Notes under the pieces: model-generated
What the model saw: the letters and a program-made list of their open reading frames with translations, nothing else
Database searches by the model: none
Told to the model about the DNA's origin: nothing
Translations under genes and position numbers: made by a program
In this document: positions 43,317 through 47,676 of the stretch, one piece after another
Layout of the letters: each line of letters starts with the position of its first letter
Numbering within the stretch: the stretch's first letter is position 1
DNA from: Fusibacter_D sp033549245
Lineage (GTDB): Bacteria > Bacillota > Clostridia > Peptostreptococcales > Acidaminobacteraceae
Reading direction: 5' to 3'
DNA length: 47,676 bases
Assembly (NCBI GenBank): GCA_033549245.1
Contig: JAWSUW010000004.1
Location: 1 to 47,676, forward strand

Positions 43317-43406
43317 GTACAGAGCGAATTAGATGTCGCTGACCCCGTACAGAGCAGAATGGATGTCAGAGGGTTTGTACAGAGCAGAATGGATGTTTTT
43401 GTGCAA
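43317..43406. repeat. Tandem repeat, 30-bp period, three copies
   Basis: Three contiguous 30-base units start at 43317, 43347 and 43377. Each begins GTACAGAGC and continues with a near-copy of AGAATGGATGT (first unit GAATTAGATGTC); the last 9-10 bases of each unit differ. Units 2 and 3 share their first 20 bases exactly. An earlier partial copy (GCGGGAATTAG) is at about 43284, and TGCTCTG at 43279-43285 is the inverted complement of the shared CAGAGCA. The 290-base gap 43196-43485 otherwise holds only the hairpin above and AT-rich sequence. A 72-codon frame across it (10-residue repeats) lacks a convincing ribosome site and is not called. Confidence 0.85.
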
Positions 43407-43485
43407 TGGCGGGATTGAAAGAGTAGGTTGGATGTTGGGGAAGTGTTTTTAATTTCAGCATAAAAAAGTGTGGTGAGGAAAGATT

Positions 43486-44481
43486 ATGGATTTTAATGCA
43501 ACAGAATGGTTTGAAAGGAACTACAAATGGATTAGTGCAGTTATTGTTATTACTGTTTCAATAGGGGCAGTCTTTTACTATTTTTCTCTTCAAGACAAAA
43601 GTGATACATTTATTGCAGCGTCTGTTTACGCTTTGTTCTTATTTGTCGCAGGGATTTATATGAATTATATGAGCAACAGAATAGCCGATAAACTCCAAGA
43701 TCGTATTGAGATTTACTTAAATCTACAAAGAGTCCATGGCTTTTTTCAATCTATTTTAGAAGAAAAGGTGTTAGATTATGATGCAACAAAAAGTGCAATT
43801 ATTTCATTTCGAGTTTTTACAAGTCGTACAGAAGGCATGCAAAAGGAAGAAATAACTCCTTATATAAAACAACTTGGAATAAAGTTTGATGCAAAAGAGC
43901 TCGAAATAGAAAATATCTTTCTAGAACAATATTCAAATTTATCAAAATCGATAACCGATATAGTTGAAAGTTACATCAGAGATAACGACATCACGATTAC
44001 TTGTAGATATGTAAATATTCATGACATATTTAACTTTAATCCGGATTTATGGTGCAAAGAGTATTTGAGTAATTATGAAACTGACGGCAAAAAAATGGTA
44101 AATTATATATATGATAAAATTAATGATTTGAGTGGCGATTACTCAAATCTGGAAAGACTTAGTACAAAAGTTCATAAACTTTATTTTGGTTATTTCAACA
44201 AGGCAAAGCAAAATATAAAGCATATTGAAAAAATGTACGGACGTAAACTTCAACATATAATTTCTCAACAACGTGAGATCCAAAGCAATTTCGATTATTT
44301 GTTTCAGCTTCTCAAGAAAATGGAGGAGCGTATTTCACTCCAAATGGAGGAGCATGATTCCAAAATTGAAAACTATGTGGATTGCCTTGAGAAAACAAGT
44401 GAATCGATTGATAGTTTATGCTTCGGCGTAGATGAGATCAAAGACATTGTCTTAGACTTGGATGATAAGTTTTTAGTATAA
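43486..44481 (+). CDS. Unknown membrane protein, 331 residues
   Basis: Not recognised. Two membrane helices lie near the N-terminus (about 16-34 and 40-60), then a long, mostly helical and charged cytoplasmic domain, with likely coiled coils in the C-terminal part (about 215-325). There are no obvious catalytic motifs. The gene is more AT-rich than the recombinase genes beside it, so it may have a different origin. A TGGTGAGGAAAG ribosome site precedes the ATG. It converges on the serine recombinase cluster, from which a shared terminator divides it. It may be cargo of an integrated element or a chromosomal gene next to one. Confidence 0.8.
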   Translation: MDFNATEWFERNYKWISAVIVITVSIGAVFYYFSLQDKSDTFIAASVYALFLFVAGIYMNYMSNRIADKLQDRIEIYLNLQRVHGFFQSILEEKVLDYDATKSAIISFRVFTSRTEGMQKEEITPYIKQLGIKFDAKELEIENIFLEQYSNLSKSITDIVESYIRDNDITITCRYVNIHDIFNFNPDLWCKEYLSNYETDGKKMVNYIYDKINDLSGDYSNLERLSTKVHKLYFGYFNKAKQNIKHIEKMYGRKLQHIISQQREIQSNFDYLFQLLKKMEERISLQMEEHDSKIENYVDCLEKTSESIDSLCFGVDEIKDIVLDLDDKFLV

Positions 44482-44482
44482 A

Positions 44483-44530
44483 AAAAGTAAGGCCCCCTAC
44501 GTTCAACATACCGTAGAGCGCCTTACTTTT
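44483..44530. terminator. Bidirectional terminator between unknown gene and recombinase
   Basis: A two-part stem: AAAAGTAAGGC with GCCTTACTTTT outside and CTACG / CGTAG inside, with A and T runs on the two sides. Confidence 0.85.
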
Positions 44531-44532
44531 TT

Positions 44533-46101
44533 CTATTCTTCTATATCAACTGCCAGTCCAGACTTGAATTCCACAGTGAATTTGCCCTCGTGGATAGTGA
44601 CCTTTTCAATCAGCCTCCTTACCAGCGCCTCCTCGTATTCGGTAATGGAGGTGGGCTGCTCATTTAGGAAGGCGCTCATGTCAGCGATCCGCTTCTTGAT
44701 TTCATCCTTGCTAGCGCTGTCCACTTGAACTTTTTGCTTCTGTTCTCTCAATGAGTGGATCTCATCTGCTACATCCTCATAATCAGATTTTGTGCTGGCC
44801 AGTTTGAGAAGTTCAGCCTGTAGTTCTCCTAATCTTTTGTCGATATCGGCTAGAGCCTGATTATTATCTTGGCTGATTACCGTGGCGATATTATTTTCTA
44901 GAATGGATAGGAAGGTGTCCTTCTCACCCAAGGTTTCATTAATGGCTTTGATAAGAATCTGCTCAATTGAGCTTTCCTGAACCGTTCGAGCGTCGCAGAA
45001 TAGGCCAGTGTTTTCTAGGCGGCTGACGCAGCGCCAAACGATAGACTTCTTGCCGCGGTTATTCCAGTGGACTCTTCGGAACACTTCACCGCAGGTGCCG
45101 CAAATAATCATTTGAGAGAAGCAGTGGTTGCTGCTGTATGTTCTCTTTTTACCACTTGGACTGGTGTGGACAATGCGCCTTCTAATCAGTTCCTCCTGGA
45201 CCTGCATGAAAATTTCACGCGGGATGATGGCCTCATGGCTATTTTCCACGTAGTACTGGGGGACAAGGCCGTTGTTCTTGACTCGTTTCTTTGTAAGAAA
45301 GTCAACGGTGTAGGTCTTCTGAAGAAGTGCATCTCCGATGTATTTTTCATTCCGGAGGATTTGATTGATGTTGCTGGTGTGCCATTTGTCTCGTCCAGCT
45401 CCATTCTTGATGCCATCAGCCTCTAGGCCTCGAGCAATCTTTAGCATGCTGGATCCTTCCAGGTACTCTCTATAAATACGTTTTACAATCTCAGCTTCCT
45501 CTGGAACAATGACCAGTTTCTTATTCTCATCTTTGGTGTAGCCTAGAAACCATTTGCAGTTCACTTGAATTTCGCCTTGTTGGTACCGGTATTGCAGCCC
45601 AAGCTTTACGTTTTGACTGAGTGATTGGCTCTCCTGCTGGGCAAGGGAAGCCATGATGGTGAGCATGACCTCGCCCTTGGAATCCATGGAATTGATGTTT
45701 TCCTTCTCAAAGAATACCGCAATATTTTCATCCTTAAGCTGCCTAATGTACTTCAGGCAATCCAGTGTATTTCTGGCAAATCGGCTTATGGACTTAGTAA
45801 TCACCATGTCAATATTTCCTGCCATGCACTCATCTATCAGGCGATTAAACTCTTCTCGTTTCTTGGTGTTGGTTCCTGATATACCGTCATCCGCAAATAT
45901 CCCTGCCAGCTGCCAGTCTGGATGACCGCTGATGAATGCTGTGTAGTGTTCAATTTGAGCTTCGTAGCTTGTGGCCTGCTCATCGCTATCGGTGGATACT
46001 CTGCAGTAGGCGGCTACTCGTAGCTTGGGCTTTTCTTCATCAGGACTTTTACGTTTATGCTTCCTTGCTGGTATTACTGTTACATTCGCATTGACCGCCA
46101 T
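44533..46101 (-). CDS. Large serine recombinase (third of the cluster)
   Basis: A 522-residue site-specific recombinase that would integrate or excise DNA through a serine-linked intermediate. The N-terminal resolvase domain has the catalytic serine in AAYCRVSTDSDEQ and the DDGISGTNTKKR motif. The recombinase domain follows (about 190-300), then a zinc ribbon with paired CxxC (CGTCG and a second pair in WRCVSR..FC) and a coiled-coil C-terminus. All key residues are present. The start overlaps the end of the next gene upstream by 47 bases and has its own GGAGGTG. G+C is visibly higher than in the genes before 43 kb (about 53% over 44641-44700), suggesting transfer. Confidence 0.94.
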   Translation of the reverse strand: MAVNANVTVIPARKHKRKSPDEEKPKLRVAAYCRVSTDSDEQATSYEAQIEHYTAFISGHPDWQLAGIFADDGISGTNTKKREEFNRLIDECMAGNIDMVITKSISRFARNTLDCLKYIRQLKDENIAVFFEKENINSMDSKGEVMLTIMASLAQQESQSLSQNVKLGLQYRYQQGEIQVNCKWFLGYTKDENKKLVIVPEEAEIVKRIYREYLEGSSMLKIARGLEADGIKNGAGRDKWHTSNINQILRNEKYIGDALLQKTYTVDFLTKKRVKNNGLVPQYYVENSHEAIIPREIFMQVQEELIRRRIVHTSPSGKKRTYSSNHCFSQMIICGTCGEVFRRVHWNNRGKKSIVWRCVSRLENTGLFCDARTVQESSIEQILIKAINETLGEKDTFLSILENNIATVISQDNNQALADIDKRLGELQAELLKLASTKSDYEDVADEIHSLREQKQKVQVDSASKDEIKKRIADMSAFLNEQPTSITEYEEALVRRLIEKVTIHEGKFTVEFKSGLAVDIEE

Positions 46102-46519
46102 TAGTATTCACCTCCGTTTCGATCAGACTGTAGGCGTATTCTGCCTGCTTAAAAGGATCATCAAATTGTTTATTTCCCTCTGCAATGAAGAAGAAAGTGG
46201 GAGCAGGAGATCCTATTAGTTCTTTCTTTTCCCAAATACGTCCAAGCTTTTCAGCCCGACTCATTCGTTCTATTTCCGCAGCTTCAAAGCTAGCTTTATC
46301 AATGATTGCAGGGTAGAAGCCATCTCCGACATATCTCTTGTTTTTCAGTATGTTGCCGATTCCGGCATGAAAAGCTTTAATACCTGCTTTCTTTGCAGCG
46401 GTGGCCAGTGAATCGCCAGATAGATAAGCTTCAAAGAGCACTTTTATTTTTTCTGACTTTTCCTGATCGACAACCGCTTTGCCATTTTCAATTTTGTAAC
46501 CATAGGGTGTGTGGCCCAT
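46055..46519 (-). CDS. Small recombinase-domain protein lacking the catalytic domain
   Basis: A 154-residue protein matching only the central recombinase (DNA-binding) domain of large serine recombinases: GHTPYGYKIENGKAVVDQEKSEKIKVLF, then the GIGNILKNKRYVGDGFYPAIID segment. The N-terminal catalytic resolvase domain and the zinc ribbon are absent. It starts one base after the stop of the upstream recombinase (TGA directly followed by ATG) and overlaps the next recombinase by 47 bases. This is not a simple truncation, because small stand-alone proteins of this kind occur in similar three-gene clusters in other Firmicutes (my recollection). It is likely an accessory DNA-binding or directionality partner. 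Confidence 0.85.
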   Translation of the reverse strand: MGHTPYGYKIENGKAVVDQEKSEKIKVLFEAYLSGDSLATAAKKAGIKAFHAGIGNILKNKRYVGDGFYPAIIDKASFEAAEIERMSRAEKLGRIWEKKELIGSPAPTFFFIAEGNKQFDDPFKQAEYAYSLIETEVNTNGGQCECNSNTSKEA

Positions 46520-47676
46520 TCAATTCACTTGCCTTTCTTTCAGTGTGATTCCGCATTTCAATTCAAACCCAATTTCTTCCCTTGAGTACACAGTGATGTG
46601 ATCCACAAATCTGTCAAAAACATCGCTGTTAAATTCTAAGAGCATCGGAGATTTGCTTGTAAACCGCAAGAGTTCATTGACAACTTTTTGAGTCTCGTCA
46701 TCGCTACTCAGCAACCTCATCAGAGATTCTTTTTGCTGTTTCAGGCGTTCCAGTTCATTTAAAAGCTCATTGTTGCCTTTCTTATAAACTGCTGGATCAA
46801 GATACCCTTTGGCTCTAAGACCACTAAGCACATTTTGCTGCTCGCCGTTTTCTTCAATTTTCTTATCGATCTCTTGAATTTTTGAAAGGCTATCTTCAGA
46901 GTTCATTCCAGTAAGACTATCCAGCAGGGGCTTTAAAACAAGCTTATGACCGAAGATAAGTTTATTGATCATCGTGATAAAGGCATACTCGATTTGAGCC
47001 TCGGGAATAGATTTCATCGAACAACTATCGATGTCTGAAATGTGAGTGGAGCAGGACCATGTGATTTTGTGCTTTCCTGAGGTCATGACCCTTCGCTTGA
47101 ATTTCCCGCTGCATTCACCACAGATGATTTTTCCTGAAAAGGGGTAGCGGTTAAGGTATTTAGAGGTATTTTTCTTTATACCTTTTTCCCGGCCGCGTTG
47201 GTCAATAATGGCCTGAGCAGCTTCAAACTTATCATGGGTTATAATTGCTTCATGATGTCCCTTAAAAAGGTACTGATCTTTCTCCCCATTGTTGATGTGT
47301 CTATTGAAGGAGCTGTCAGTATAGGTCTTTTGAAAGATAGCATCACCAGTATATTTTTCGTTGGTGGCCATTCCACGTATGGTAGTCGATCTCCATTTCC
47401 CACCTTTTTGAGTTGGAACTCCACGTCGGTTCAAGTCATCAGCAATTTTCTGTGTGCCTCTTCCAGATAAAATCTCAGCAAAGATAAAGCGGACAATTTC
47501 AGCCTGTTCCTCGTTGATCATCAGCTTCCCATCGACACTGTCGTAGCCATAGGGAGGAGAAGAGATTTTATAGGTCCCATTTTGGAATCGTCTCTGTACA
47601 GACCACTTGTTATTCTCTGAAATGGAAATGGACTCACTTTCGGCCAGTCCACTCAGGATTGACAGCATGAGTTCGC
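46520..47676 (-). CDS. Large serine recombinase, 5' part outside the window
   Basis: The C-terminal 385 or so residues of a large serine recombinase. The frame stays open through the window end, and the in-frame ATG at 47668 is internal: the reading continues ...E-L-M-L-S-I-L-S-G-L-A-E-S-E-S, which is the end of the resolvase catalytic domain, so the catalytic serine lies beyond the window. Visible are the recombinase domain (PPYGYDSVDGKLMINEEQAEI..), a zinc ribbon with CGECSGKFKRR and WSCSTH, and a coiled-coil C-terminus. It is first in the three-gene minus-strand operon. Confidence 0.92.
   Translation of the reverse strand, partial: ELMLSILSGLAESESISISENNKWSVQRRFQNGTYKISSPPYGYDSVDGKLMINEEQAEIVRFIFAEILSGRGTQKIADDLNRRGVPTQKGGKWRSTTIRGMATNEKYTGDAIFQKTYTDSSFNRHINNGEKDQYLFKGHHEAIITHDKFEAAQAIIDQRGREKGIKKNTSKYLNRYPFSGKIICGECSGKFKRRVMTSGKHKITWSCSTHISDIDSCSMKSIPEAQIEYAFITMINKLIFGHKLVLKPLLDSLTGMNSEDSLSKIQEIDKKIEENGEQQNVLSGLRAKGYLDPAVYKKGNNELLNELERLKQQKESLMRLLSSDDETQKVVNELLRFTSKSPMLLEFNSDVFDRFVDHITVYSREEIGFELKCGITLKERQVN

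Noticed and set aside
43317..43406. CRISPR-like array
   Set aside because: Units are contiguous with only 9-10 variable bases each and there are just three; no spacers of CRISPR length and no cas genes nearby.
43200..43418. 72-codon open frame with 10-residue repeats
   Set aside because: It starts at a GTG just before the terminator hairpin, has no ribosome site, and its openness follows from the 30-base period.

Overview
The window reads as the chromosome of a low-GC, Gram-positive-type anaerobe of the Clostridia. The evidence is strong AGGAGG-type ribosome sites with frequent GTG/TTG starts, sigma-A-like promoters (TTGACA/TATAAT, 17 bp), short intrinsic terminators, a DegS/DegU-like pair, a YtvI-like permease, an LTA-synthase-type sulfatase and a 6S RNA. 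A Fusibacter-like relative is a guess from gene content only. No tRNA, rRNA or CRISPR array was seen.

Layout. 1-7.4 kb: glutaminase (its ATG is cut by one base at the window edge), a lipoprotein, a membrane diguanylate cyclase, asnS, a response-regulator/histidine-kinase gene split by a frameshift, a DUF1294 protein and an epimerase-type threonine dehydrogenase. 7.4-10.2 kb: histidine-degradation operon (glutamate formimidoyltransferase, imidazolonepropionase, formimido-THF cyclodeaminase). 10.3-14.7 kb: DegV-family protein, then class V aminotransferase-SerA-DUF1015. 14.7-20.5 kb: a long divergent glutamine synthetase and a YtvI-like permease on the minus strand; threonine aldolase, an unknown protein and an RluA-type pseudouridine synthase on plus. 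20.5-24.2 kb: 6S RNA, LTA-synthase-like sulfatase, and a convergent M23 peptidase-bactofilin operon. 24.3-33.8 kb: MarR regulator behind a leader terminator, a 1786-residue pseudokinase-AAA-TPR-GAF-GGDEF protein, a YgiQ-type radical SAM protein, hutH and a DUF896 protein. 33.8-43.2 kb: CheW, DegS/DegU-like pair, M18 aminopeptidase, an OmpR-type two-component system followed by Hsp20 and HtrA, and an RlmD-type rRNA methyltransferase. 43.2-47.7 kb: a mobile or integrated segment with a 30-bp-period repeat, an unknown membrane protein and three serine recombinase genes, the last running off the window.

The genes suggest an amino-acid-fermenting lifestyle: histidine is routed through formimino-tetrahydrofolate to glutamate, and threonine/glycine/serine and glutamine/glutamate interconversion genes are close by. 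A second theme is signalling: two GGDEF proteins, four two-component proteins or fragments and a CheW. A third is envelope maintenance: LTA-type synthase, M23 peptidase, bactofilin, and an HtrA/Hsp20 locus next to a sensor kinase. The most interesting items are the giant pseudokinase-diguanylate cyclase with its attenuated regulator gene, the tandem repeat at the edge of the recombinase segment, and the frameshifted kinase.
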